From Nocardioides sp. Root240 (lineage in GTDB: Bacteria > Actinomycetota > Actinomycetes > Propionibacteriales > Nocardioidaceae): a stretch of 49,552 nt of DNA. Location: the NCBI RefSeq assembly GCF_001428825.1, contig NZ_LMIT01000016.1:1-49552 (forward strand). Direction: 5' to 3'. The position numbers were made by a program, and so were the translations under genes. The notes under the pieces are model-generated. The model was given only the letters and a program-made list of their open reading frames with translations. It was not told the origin of the DNA and made no database searches. Position 1 is the first letter of the stretch; each line of letters opens with the position of its first letter. Of this stretch, positions 7,974-16,082 are shown one piece after another.

Positions 7974-8011
7974 ACCGTCGTACAGGGTTCGGGTCGCGGG
8001 AGAACCGCAGG

Positions 8012-11000
8012 TCAGGAGCCCTTTCCCGGCGCCGCGCACGGATCGGCGTGCTCGACGCCCGGCAGCAGGCGCTCCCACTCCTCGTCCGTGACGGGACTGC
8101 CCGTGACCGCGCAGATCCGCTCGCCGGCACCGTCCGCCCCGGTGGCCCAGGTGCCGATCACGCCGTCCAGGCCGGTCGCGACGAGCGTACGGCCGTCGGG
8201 CGACCAGACGACGCCCACGGCCCCGGCACCGAGGTTCGCGAGCTCGGCGTCGGCCGTGAGGTCGCCGTCGCGGACGGTCCACATCCAGACCCGTCCGTCC
8301 TGCGACGCCGCCGCCAGCCGAGCGCCGTCGGCCGACCACGCGACGTTGAACACCGTGCCCGAGGGCCCCTTGACCGGCTCGCCGACCGGCTGCGGATCGG
8401 TGGCGTCCTCGATGTCCCACACCCGGACCGTGCGGTCGGCACCGCCGGCGGCGACGTACCGGCCGTCGGGGCTGAACGCCGAGCCGTAGACGTAGTTGTC
8501 GAACTCCAGGCTGGCCACCTCCTTGCGGTCGGCGAGGGTGAACAGGTGGAGCCGGTTGTCGGCGCCACCCACCGCGAGCAGGGTGCCGTCGGGGCTGAAG
8601 CTGACGCCCATGGCGAGCGAGTCGATCTTCACCCGGCCCACCCGGCGAGGTACGGCGGGCGCCGGGTCGAACAACGTGACCGTCCCGTCGTCCGAGGCGA
8701 CCGCCACCCGGGTCGAGTCCGGCGACACGCTCGTCGCCTCGATCAGCTGGCTCGCGGCCGGCACCACCACCGGGGCGTCCCGCTGGCCGTCGGTCCGCCA
8801 CACCGCGACCTTGCCGGCCTCCGTGCCGCCGACCAGGAAGCGGCCGTCGGGGGACGCCGACGCCGAGCCGTCCAGGCTCCCCGCCGACGCGGGTGCGGTG
8901 AACGCCTCCGGCTCGACGACCGGTCGGGTCGGGTCGGCGAGGTCGACCGCCCGCAGGGACGGGTCCGCGGCACCGACGCCGACGTAGACCGTGGTGCCGG
9001 AGGCCGGCCGCATCAGGTTCCAGACCGTGTCGCCGAGCCGCTGCGGCTGCGGGCCCGCGGTCGGCAGGAGCCGCACGGTCCCGTCGATGGCCGCGGTGAC
9101 GATGGTGGAGCCGGCGTCGGCGTACCCGACGGCGCCGACGTTGGCCGGGATCGGGATGTCCAGCTCGACCTGCCAGTCGCGGGTGCGCCAGGTCTGGATC
9201 TTGGCGCCCGAGCCGCCCGCGAGCAGCCGCGAGCCGTCGGGGGAGAACTCGAGGTCGTTGACCCACGACGTGAACCCACCCAGGGTGCGCACCGGGTCGG
9301 CGGACCCGTCGACGTCGAAGACCCGGACCGCGGCGTCCTTGCTGCCACTCACCACCGTGCGGCCGTCGGGAGAGAAGGCGACCGACGTGAGCTGGCTGTC
9401 GGACACGGCGGTGAAGCGACGCACCTCGGCCAGCCGGTCGCCGGCGGCCGGGCGCCACAGGCTGACCGCGCCGTCGGTGCCCGCGACGGCGATGAGTCCG
9501 GAGCGCGAGGTGGTGACGTCGTGGACGACGCCCATGGCCGGGATGCGCGGCAGCGGCACGAGGCGCGTGCCGTCCACCCGCCACCGCAGCAGCCCGATGC
9601 CCGACGCGGCGTACAGCACGCCGTGGTCGAGCAGCACGGCCTGCACCCCCGTCGGGGCCCCGTCGACCTTCGGCGTCGCGACCGACACCAACAGCGAGGG
9701 GTGGGCGGGGTCGCGGACGTCGAGCAGCGCGACGGTGCCGCCCGAGCCCGCCGCGGCCAGCCGCTCCCCCGTCGCGTCGTACGACGCCGCGAAGAGCTGG
9801 CCCTCGTCGACCTGGACCCGGGAGACCTGCTCCGGCGCGTGCCCGGCCGTGCGGGCGTACAGACGCACCGCCCCGTCGGCGCCGGCGACCGCGAGCTGCG
9901 AGCCGTCGGGCGACGCGACCGCCCTGCTGGGTCCTTCCGGACCGAGCAGCCGGCTGGGCAACCGCTCGCCGGTGGACTCGAGGACCGCGGAGCGCGCCTC
10001 GCGCGTCGGGTTGATCCGGTACGCCGCCAGCGCGAGCCGCGCCGCGAGGGCCGGCTCGGACGCGCGGACCAGCGTCGCCTTCGTGGCGACCTGGCGCGAC
10101 AGTGCCTCGGCCCGCGCGGTCTCGGCCACCGAGCGCGCGGCGTCGGCGTCGGCCCGCGCGCCGTTGAGGTGGACCGACAGGACCGTCGCGACGAGGGCGA
10201 GCACGAGTGCGCTGATCGCCAGCACTACGAGACCGCTGCGCTGACGGCGCCGGCGGGCCGCAGCCGCTCCGGCCGCGGCGATGCTCTCGCCGACGAAGGC
10301 GCGCTCGGCGCCGGACAGCTCGCGCAACCGGGTCTCCGGCAGGTCGCGGACCACGTGCAGCAGCGGACCTCGCAGCAGCGTGTCCGGACCACGGCCGTGC
10401 TCCTCCCACAGCGCCATCGCCTGGCCGACGCGGTGCCGGAGCGACAGGTACTCGCGGTCGTCGCTGACCCAGCCGCGCAGCCGAGGCCACGCGACGAGGA
10501 CCACCTCGTGGCTGATCTCGTAGCCGGTCTCGGTCGCGGTCAGGATCCGCTGGGCCACGAACGACTCGGCCGCGCGCAGCAGCGCGTCGTCGTCGGACAG
10601 GTCCTCCGCCACCACCGGCCGCCGGACCGCGACGCCCTCCGCGTCGACCAGCACCAGCCGCCCGAACAACCGTCGGGCCGCCTCCCGGCCGCTCGCGTCG
10701 AGCGCGGTGTACGCCTCCTCCGCCGAGCGCTGGACGGCACCCCGCACGCCGCCCGACGCGACGTATGTCGAGGTGGTGAGGCCCTCGCGTCCGGCGTTCT
10801 CCCACGCGACCAGCAGGGCGTGCGACAGCAGCGGCAGCGTCGCCGGGTCGTCGAGGACACCGCGCGGGGCGAGGTCCTGCGCGACGAGGTCGACGACCTC
10901 GGGGCCGATCGCGCGACCGACCCGCTGGGCCGGCTCCGCCACCACGCGGCGGAGCACGTCGAGGTCGAGCGCGCCCACGAGGAGCTGGCGGCGTCGTACC

Positions 11001-11773
11001 AGGGGCGAGAGGCCGGGCTCGCTGAGCGCCCGGTCGACGAAGTCGGCGCGCAGGCCCAGGGCCACCACGGTCCGCGGGCACGCCGCGAGCCGGTCGGTCT
11101 CGCCGACGATCCGTTCGCGCTCGGCCGCGGTGAACCGCTCGGTCAGCACCTGCTCGAGCTGGTCGATCACGACCAGTCGCGGCGGCGCGCCCTCGGCGGG
11201 CGGGGCCAAGAGGTCGGCAGGGAGGTCGAGCAGGTCCGCCGGCATCAACGTGCGGGCCTCGACCCCGGCCGCCTGCTCCGATCCGAGCAGCCCGGCCTGG
11301 AGCAGCGAGGACTTGCCGCTGCCCGACGGTCCGATCACGGCGACGGCGGTCGGGCCCTCCTCGTCGACCAGTGCAGCGAACATCGCCCACAGCTGCTCGA
11401 CCTCGTGCTCGCGGCCGACGTAGAGGGCCGCGTCCTCCACGCGGTAGCTCTCCAGCCCGCGGTACGGCGCCGCCGCCTCCCGCCGCGGCCCCGGCACCCG
11501 TCGCAGCCGGACCAGTGCCTCGTGCCAGGCCGGCACGTCGGCCTCGGCCACGCCGAGCACGGTCAGCAGCGCCGTGAAGGGCGCAGGCTGGGTCGGGGGA
11601 GGCAGGTGTCGGCCGCTGAAGTAGCCACCGACGGTCGCGACCGGGATCCCCGTCGTACGAGCGACGTCACGGACCGTGAGCCCCAGGCCGGTGCGGAGCC
11701 GGGTCAGGGCCTCCGCGAGGTCGCCGGGCGAGCCCAGCCCCGCCGGATCGATGCGGTCCTGCGGGTCCGTCAT
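8012..11773 (-). CDS. XRE-HTH / STAND-type NTPase / transmembrane / WD40 repeat protein
   Basis: A 1,253-residue signalling protein. An XRE-like helix-turn-helix lies at about residues 15-75 (TVRDVARTTGIPVATVGGYFSG). After YRGLESYRVEDAALYVGRE comes an nSTAND1-type NTPase with Walker A GPSGSGKSS (148-156) and Walker B VVIDQLEQ (201-208). One transmembrane helix lies at about 511-531 after a RRRRQR stretch, and the remainder is a WD40 propeller region with repeated SPDGR..V/ATGG..G.V..W units. The HTH and NTPase are thus predicted inside and the propeller outside. A GGAGG box precedes the ATG by 7 bases. STAND proteins switch on oligomerisation after sensing; roles range from development to phage defence, and none is shown here. 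Confidence 0.9.
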   Translation of the reverse strand: MTDPQDRIDPAGLGSPGDLAEALTRLRTGLGLTVRDVARTTGIPVATVGGYFSGRHLPPPTQPAPFTALLTVLGVAEADVPAWHEALVRLRRVPGPRREAAAPYRGLESYRVEDAALYVGREHEVEQLWAMFAALVDEEGPTAVAVIGPSGSGKSSLLQAGLLGSEQAAGVEARTLMPADLLDLPADLLAPPAEGAPPRLVVIDQLEQVLTERFTAAERERIVGETDRLAACPRTVVALGLRADFVDRALSEPGLSPLVRRRQLLVGALDLDVLRRVVAEPAQRVGRAIGPEVVDLVAQDLAPRGVLDDPATLPLLSHALLVAWENAGREGLTTSTYVASGGVRGAVQRSAEEAYTALDASGREAARRLFGRLVLVDAEGVAVRRPVVAEDLSDDDALLRAAESFVAQRILTATETGYEISHEVVLVAWPRLRGWVSDDREYLSLRHRVGQAMALWEEHGRGPDTLLRGPLLHVVRDLPETRLRELSGAERAFVGESIAAAGAAAARRRRQRSGLVVLAISALVLALVATVLSVHLNGARADADAARSVAETARAEALSRQVATKATLVRASEPALAARLALAAYRINPTREARSAVLESTGERLPSRLLGPEGPSRAVASPDGSQLAVAGADGAVRLYARTAGHAPEQVSRVQVDEGQLFAASYDATGERLAAAGSGGTVALLDVRDPAHPSLLVSVATPKVDGAPTGVQAVLLDHGVLYAASGIGLLRWRVDGTRLVPLPRIPAMGVVHDVTTSRSGLIAVAGTDGAVSLWRPAAGDRLAEVRRFTAVSDSQLTSVAFSPDGRTVVSGSKDAAVRVFDVDGSADPVRTLGGFTSWVNDLEFSPDGSRLLAGGSGAKIQTWRTRDWQVELDIPIPANVGAVGYADAGSTIVTAAIDGTVRLLPTAGPQPQRLGDTVWNLMRPASGTTVYVGVGAADPSLRAVDLADPTRPVVEPEAFTAPASAGSLDGSASASPDGRFLVGGTEAGKVAVWRTDGQRDAPVVVPAASQLIEATSVSPDSTRVAVASDDGTVTLFDPAPAVPRRVGRVKIDSLAMGVSFSPDGTLLAVGGADNRLHLFTLADRKEVASLEFDNYVYGSAFSPDGRYVAAGGADRTVRVWDIEDATDPQPVGEPVKGPSGTVFNVAWSADGARLAAASQDGRVWMWTVRDGDLTADAELANLGAGAVGVVWSPDGRTLVATGLDGVIGTWATGADGAGERICAVTGSPVTDEEWERLLPGVEHADPCAAPGKGS

Positions 11774-11862
11774 GTCGCGCCTCCCCCATGCTCACTGCGA
11801 ACGTCGCCGCACAGCATGGCGGAGCGCACCGGCCCCCGTCCGGCTCTCCATCGCTTCCGCTA

Positions 11863-12031
11863 GATGAGTAAGTCCAAGGGATCGTGCGCTGAGCGTCGCT
11901 CGGCGCCGCGCCGGCAAGGCGCAGGCAAGGCGCAGGCGCGAAGGCATGCTGGGCGCACGTCGAGCGTCTGCAACGCCGCCGGCGTGGATGCTGAGCGGGG
12001 CTCGGTGTTCGAGACCTTGGACTTACTCATC
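11863..12031. repeat. 169-bp element with 17-bp terminal inverted repeats (MITE-like)
   Basis: The ends GATGAGTAAGTCCAAGG (11863-11879) and its exact complement (12015-12031) flank 135 bp with no gene. Inside are two tandem copies of GGCAAGGCGCA and a near-direct repeat of GCTGAGCGnnGCTCGG. No clear target-site duplication is seen. It sits between the WD40 protein promoter region and the MFS gene end. It could be a non-autonomous mobile element. Confidence 0.75.
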
Positions 12032-12051
12032 GAGGCGGGGGCTTCCGCCTC
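12032..12051 (-). terminator. Possible terminator hairpin after the MFS gene
   Basis: GAGGCGG (12032-12038) pairs with CCGCCTC (12045-12051) around a 6-base loop, 5 bases beyond the MFS stop. No T-run follows, so termination is uncertain. Confidence 0.4.
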
Positions 12052-12056
12052 CCGGC

Positions 12057-13364
12057 TCAGTCCCGCAGGGGGTGCGCGCGCTCGTCCTCCGGCAGCCGCG
12101 CGGCCACGATCGCGACCGCCGCGGTCACCCCGGGGACGATCGCTGCGATCGCGAAGGTCGCCCGCAGCCCGATCAGCTCGGCCACGGGTCCCGCGATCGC
12201 CATCGAGATCGGCATCAGGCTGACCGAGACGAAGAAGTCGAGCGAGGCGACCCGGCCGAGCAGCTCGGGCGGCACCCGGCGCTGGAGCAGGGTGCCCCAG
12301 ATGACCATGGGCGCGGAGAAGAGGACGCCGATCACGAAGGCGGCCGCCGCGACCTGCCAGACCGCTGTCGCGTAGCCGATCACGAGGAAGGGCAGGCAGC
12401 CCACGCCCCACATCAGGTTCATCCAGGTGAGGTAGCGCCGCGGCATCGGGAGCGACCCGGTCACCAACGAGCCGATCGCGCCGCCGATGCCGAAGCACGC
12501 CATCACGATCGCGTGGTCGCCCGGCCCGCCGCCGAGCCGGTCCTTGATCAGGAAGGGCACCAGCACGTCGAGCGGGCCCATCATGACCAGCACCATGATC
12601 GAGGCGAAGAGCAGCGTCGCCAGCAGCCACGGTGTCCGCACCATGTAGGCGAAGCCCTCGCGCATGTCGGCCAGCACGGCCCGCACCGGGTGGGCGTCGG
12701 CGCCGGGGTCGGGCGTCGCGATCTCACGCCGTACGGCGGTGAGCGGGACCATCGCCAGCACCAGCAGCCCGGCGAGGTAGGCCACCGCGGCCACCGTGAT
12801 CGCCGCCGAGGACGACGCCGCCCCCACGACCGCGCCCGCGACCGCCGGGCCGAGCGCCTGGCCGATCGTCGGACGGACCATGCCCTCGAAGCCGTTGACC
12901 GCCAGCAGGTCCTCCTCGGGCACCAGCGCCGGCAGCCAGGCGGAGTAGGCGGGGTAGTAGAACGCCATCGCCGTACCGGCGGTGAACGCCACCGCCGCGA
13001 GGTGCCACAGCTGCGCGACGTCGGCGAAGGACAGCACCGCGACCAGCGCGACCCCGAGGAGCTCGACGGTCGTCGTCGCGAGCAGGATCAGCTTCTGCGG
13101 GACCCGGTCGGCGACCACCCCGCCGAGCAGCGCGGGCAGCAGCACCCCGACCGCGCCGGCGGTGCTGACCACGGACAGCGCGCTCGCGCTGCCCCCGATC
13201 CGGATCACCTCCCAGACCAGCGCGACCACCCACACGCCACCGCCGAAGCTGGTCAGCACCAGCGCCGCCCCGAGCCAGCGGTACGACGCGTGCCGGAACG
13301 GCGTGAACGCGCGCGGCACCCGGCGCGGACGCGTCGGCGGGAGCGGGGCGAGCTGGTCGGTCAT
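12057..13364 (-). CDS. MFS transporter (EntS-like MFS_3 family)
   Basis: A 435-residue inner-membrane carrier with about 12 hydrophobic helices and the MFS loop motif GGVVADRVPQKLILL after helix 2. Overall layout, including FYYPAYSAWLPALVPEEDLLAVNG, matches the enterobactin-exporter-like MFS_3 group, whose members export siderophores or drugs. The ATG at 13364 is preferred over one 33 bases upstream because GGAGG lies 6 bases before it. No siderophore or resistance genes are adjacent, so the substrate is unknown. It appears to be transcribed alone. Confidence 0.88.
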   Translation of the reverse strand: MTDQLAPLPPTRPRRVPRAFTPFRHASYRWLGAALVLTSFGGGVWVVALVWEVIRIGGSASALSVVSTAGAVGVLLPALLGGVVADRVPQKLILLATTTVELLGVALVAVLSFADVAQLWHLAAVAFTAGTAMAFYYPAYSAWLPALVPEEDLLAVNGFEGMVRPTIGQALGPAVAGAVVGAASSSAAITVAAVAYLAGLLVLAMVPLTAVRREIATPDPGADAHPVRAVLADMREGFAYMVRTPWLLATLLFASIMVLVMMGPLDVLVPFLIKDRLGGGPGDHAIVMACFGIGGAIGSLVTGSLPMPRRYLTWMNLMWGVGCLPFLVIGYATAVWQVAAAAFVIGVLFSAPMVIWGTLLQRRVPPELLGRVASLDFFVSVSLMPISMAIAGPVAELIGLRATFAIAAIVPGVTAAVAIVAARLPEDERAHPLRD

Positions 13365-13428
13365 GAGGTCCTCCAGTGTGAAGGGGAGGACCGACACCGG
13401 CGACCGATTTCATCGTCGGCCGGCAGGC

Positions 13429-13860
13429 TCAGAGAACCACGAGGTGCTCCGGGGTCGCGCCAGGAACGGCGGACAAGGGGATGCCGTCATCGAAGGTGAC
13501 GAAGCGTCCGCCGCGCGCGACGGCCAGGGCCAGGAGGTAGAGGTCGGTCAGCTGGCCGGGGCCGTGCACCCGATCTGATCGGACGGTGCCGGGGTCGAGG
13601 ATCGAGACCTCGTCGGGCCAGAACTCGTGGTGCTCGGTCTCGGCAGCCTCGCCGAGCAGAGCGATCGCGCGCCCCGGCGGGACCGCGTTGGGGTACCGCG
13701 GCTGGCTGATGATCCGCACGAAGCCGTTCTGTGTGAGTGGGCACGACGCCCACCCCTCGGCGATGTTGGCGCCGAGCCACTCCCATGCGCGCCGGTGGTC
13801 GGCGTGGGCGGCGTCGAAGAGCGCCAGGAGCACGTTGACGTCGAGGAGCCCCCTGCTCAC
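13429..13860 (-). CDS. VapC-type PIN-domain ribonuclease toxin
   Basis: A 143-residue PIN-domain protein of the mycobacterial type (TIGR00028-like). The metal-binding acidic residues are visible: Asp7 in LLDVNVLLALFD, Asp106 in LTDLYLLALA and Asp124/125 in VTFDDGI. The usual second acidic site seems to be replaced in the CPLTQNGFVRI stretch, as in other members of this group. VapC toxins cleave specific tRNAs or rRNA. The GTG start overlaps the antitoxin stop (GTGA), giving the usual antitoxin-toxin order. The target RNA cannot be told from sequence. Confidence 0.88.
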   Translation of the reverse strand: MSRGLLDVNVLLALFDAAHADHRRAWEWLGANIAEGWASCPLTQNGFVRIISQPRYPNAVPPGRAIALLGEAAETEHHEFWPDEVSILDPGTVRSDRVHGPGQLTDLYLLALAVARGGRFVTFDDGIPLSAVPGATPEHLVVL

Positions 13861-14087
13861 ACGCCGAGCTCTTCACGCATGTCGTCGATCAGCGCGTTCG
13901 TGACCACGGCGCCGGTCGAGGGCAGCGGGCGGAAGCCGTAGTCGGCACGCAGGGTCTCGGCGCCGCCGGAGTTGAGGGCCGCCCGAGCGAGCTCGGACAG
14001 GACAGCCCCCGCCGAGCGCTTCTCGCGGCGCGCACGTTCCTTGACGGCGAGGAGCACGTCGTCATCGACATCGAGCGTGGTGCGCAT
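13857..14087 (-). CDS. VapB-type antitoxin (ribbon-helix-helix)
   Basis: A 76-residue protein. The N-terminal MRTTLDVDDDVLLAVKERARREKRSAG is a short DNA-binding strand and helices of the ribbon-helix-helix fold. The C-terminal half, rich in aromatic and acidic residues (YGFRPLP, ALIDDMREELGV), would wrap the toxin. It lies directly upstream of and overlaps vapC by 4 bases. VapB normally binds its own promoter with VapC. TAGCAT stands 7 bases before the ATG, so the mRNA is probably leaderless. Confidence 0.85.
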   Translation of the reverse strand: MRTTLDVDDDVLLAVKERARREKRSAGAVLSELARAALNSGGAETLRADYGFRPLPSTGAVVTNALIDDMREELGV

Positions 14088-14100
14088 GCATCTGATGCTA
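14085..14100 (-). promoter_or_regulatory. Leaderless -10 element for vapBC
   Basis: On the minus strand TAGCAT (14095-14100) is followed by 7 bases and the vapB ATG (14085-14087). There is no Shine-Dalgarno sequence. Confidence 0.55.
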
Positions 14101-14105
14101 CCGCA

Positions 14106-14243
14106 TCACCGCACGGTGCCCAGCGGTACCGAGGTCGGCTCGCCGAGGCCGACCAGCACCCGGGTGACCAGCACCTGGGCGACCAGGCCGGCCAGGAGGA
14201 AGGTCGCCGCGACCACCTCGGCGCACCGCGCAGCCCTGTTCAC
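14106..14243 (-). CDS. Possible small one-helix membrane protein
   Basis: A 45-codon open frame starting at a GTG one base after the stop of the aldehyde dehydrogenase gene. It would encode a single hydrophobic helix (about AEVVAATFLLAGLVAQVLVTRVLVG) with a charged N-terminus. No ribosome-binding site is visible, so translation would depend on coupling to the upstream gene. No family is recognised; it may be a chance frame. Confidence 0.35.
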   Translation of the reverse strand: MNRAARCAEVVAATFLLAGLVAQVLVTRVLVGLGEPTSVPLGTVR

Positions 14244-14244
14244 G

Positions 14245-15714
14245 TCAGGAGACCGGCAGGGCGACGTACGTCGTGTCGAGGTACTCCTCGATGCCCTCGA
14301 AGCCACCCTCGCGCCCGAACCCGCTCGCCTTCACCCCACCGAAGGGTGCGGCCGGGTTGGAGACCAGGCCGGTGTTGATGCCGAGCATGCCGGTCTCGAG
14401 GCGCTCGGCCAGCCGGATGGTGCGGGCCAGGTCGCGGGTGTAGGCGTAGGCGGCGAGGCCGTACTCCGTGGCGTTGGCCAGCGCGATCGCGTCGTCCTCG
14501 GAGGTGAACGTCGTGATCGGCGCGACCGGGCCGAAGGTCTCCTTGGTGACCGCGTCCGCCTCCGCCGGTACGTCGACCAGCACCGTCGGCTCGTAGAAGT
14601 ACCCGCTGCCGGAGGGAGCCGAGCCGCCCGTGAGCACCCGGGCGCCACGCGCGACGGCGTCGGCCACCGTCGCGGACACCGAGGCCACGGCCTTCTCGTC
14701 GATGAGCGGACCCACCTGCACGCCCACGTCCTGGCCGCGTCCGACGCGCAGGCCGCCCATCCGCTCGGCGAGCTTGGCACCGAACTCCTCGGCGACCGAC
14801 GCCTCGACGAGGAACCGGTTGGCCGAGGTGCAGGCCTCGCCCATGTTGCGCATCTTGGCGATCATCGCGCCGTCGACGGCGGCGTCGAGGTCGGCGTCGG
14901 CGAACACGAGGAACGGCGCGTTGCCGCCGAGCTCCATCGACACCCGCTGCAGCTCGCCGGCGGACTGCTCCACGATCTTCTTGCCGACCGAGGTGGACCC
15001 GGTGAAGCTCACCTTCCGCAGCCGCGGGTCGGCCTGCAGGGTGCTGCTCAGCCCGCCGGAGTCGCTGGTGGTCACGATGTTGAGGACGCCCGCGGGCAGG
15101 CCGGCCTCGGCGAGCAGGACGCCGAGCAGCAGCATGGTCAGCGGGGTCTGGGCGGCCGGCTTCACGACCATCGTGCAGCCCGCGGCGATCGCCGGGCCGA
15201 TCTTGCGGGTGCCCATCGCGAGCGGGAAGTTCCACGGGGTGATGAACAGGCACGGACCGACCGGCTTGCGCACCGTCAGCAGGCGGCTGCCGCCCGCCGG
15301 GTTGTGCATCCAGCGGCCGTGGATGCGCACCGCCTCCTCGGAGAACCAGCGCAGGAACTCCGCGCCATAGGTCACCTCGCCCTTCGCCTCGGCGATCGGC
15401 TTGCCCATCTCGAGGCTCATCACCAGCGCGAGGTCGTCGGCGTGCCGGGTCACCAGGTCGAACGCCCGGCGCAGGATCTCGGCCCGCTCCCGCGGCGGCG
15501 TCGCTGCCCAGTCGGCCTGGGCGGCGACGGCAGCATCGAGCGCCGCGCGGGCGTCGTCGAGCGTGCCGTCGGCGACGTCGGTGAGCACCGAGCCGTCCGC
15601 CGGGTCGATGACGTCGATCCGGCCGCCTCCGCCGCCGGGCACCCACTGGCCGCCGACGTACAGCTGGCGGTGCGACTCCGGGAGCAGGTGGCCGAGGCGT
15701 TCGCGGAAGGTCAT
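14245..15714 (-). CDS. gabD: Succinate-semialdehyde dehydrogenase (NADP+), GabD-like
   Basis: A 489-residue aldehyde dehydrogenase. Catalytic Cys295 is in MGEACTSANRF, general base Glu261 in SMELGGNAPF, cofactor lysine Lys185 in VVKPAAQTPL, and FTPWNFPL appears here as ITPWNFPL (159-166). The C-terminal EEYLDTTYV is typical of the GabD branch, which oxidises succinic semialdehyde to succinate in GABA catabolism. No GABA transaminase is adjacent, so the assignment of substrate rests on family resemblance. The ATG at 15714 is chosen; a GTG 6 bases upstream is an alternative. Confidence 0.85.
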   Translation of the reverse strand: MTFRERLGHLLPESHRQLYVGGQWVPGGGGGRIDVIDPADGSVLTDVADGTLDDARAALDAAVAAQADWAATPPRERAEILRRAFDLVTRHADDLALVMSLEMGKPIAEAKGEVTYGAEFLRWFSEEAVRIHGRWMHNPAGGSRLLTVRKPVGPCLFITPWNFPLAMGTRKIGPAIAAGCTMVVKPAAQTPLTMLLLGVLLAEAGLPAGVLNIVTTSDSGGLSSTLQADPRLRKVSFTGSTSVGKKIVEQSAGELQRVSMELGGNAPFLVFADADLDAAVDGAMIAKMRNMGEACTSANRFLVEASVAEEFGAKLAERMGGLRVGRGQDVGVQVGPLIDEKAVASVSATVADAVARGARVLTGGSAPSGSGYFYEPTVLVDVPAEADAVTKETFGPVAPITTFTSEDDAIALANATEYGLAAYAYTRDLARTIRLAERLETGMLGINTGLVSNPAAPFGGVKASGFGREGGFEGIEEYLDTTYVALPVS

Positions 15715-15790
15715 GGACACACTCTGGCACGGCGATCGTCGTACGCAACGGGCTCTGGTTTCCGAACGCGCGCCGGGCGCCCGCCGCGTG

Positions 15791-15876
15791 CTTGTAACTC
15801 GGTGTTCGGGACTTCCACCACGGTGTCCTGCCCAGTCAGGAGACCGTGGCAGTGCCCCCGAACACCGAGTTACAAG
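15791..15876. repeat. 86-bp palindromic element
   Basis: Perfect 20-bp ends, CTTGTAACTCGGTGTTCGGG (15791-15810) and its complement (15857-15876), enclose an inner stem made of CCACGGT/ACCGTGG and TCCT/AGGA around GCCCAGTC. It occupies the gap between gabD and the penicillin-binding protein terminator. No coding potential. It differs in sequence from the other palindromic elements here, apart from a shared CTCGGTGTTCG with the element at 11863-12031. Confidence 0.8.
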
Positions 15877-15894
15877 TGATGCAGAGGGCCGGTG

Positions 15895-15938
15895 AAAAAG
15901 GAGCGAGCCCCTCATCGCATGGGGTCGACGAGGGGCTC
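15895..15938 (-). terminator. Intrinsic terminator, minus strand
   Basis: GAGCCCCTC (15905-15913) pairs with GAGGGGCTC (15930-15938) around a 16-base loop. Reading the minus strand, a run of five T (15895-15899) follows after a short gap. It would end transcription of the penicillin-binding protein gene. Confidence 0.65.
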
Positions 15939-16082
15939 TTGTCGTTTCCGGTGCTCCCTCCGAAGGACGACTCGTCCACGATAGCGCGGCCGTGGCGCGG
16001 GTCAAGGGGACCTCGACGAAGATCCTCCGGTCGGACGACAGAACCGGGACCAAGGTCCCGGGTGGCCGTGGTCAGTCCGGGC

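Noticed and set aside
7975..8000. T-arm-like GGGTTCGGGTC suggesting a tRNA remnant or att site
   Set aside because: No acceptor, D or anticodon arms nearby, no integrase, and no second copy in the window.
11863..12031. Small open frames beginning MSKSK on both strands of the 169-bp element
   Set aside because: Both starts lie in the terminal inverted repeats, so the matching starts are a by-product of symmetry; no ribosome-binding site or family.
13429..14087. VapBC as part of a larger mobile or defence island
   Set aside because: No integrase, transposase, restriction or phage genes are adjacent; it looks like an ordinary stand-alone toxin-antitoxin pair.
15895..15938. tRNA or other structured RNA near the PBP gene end
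   Set aside because: Only one stem with a T-run is present; no cloverleaf arms or T-loop sequence.
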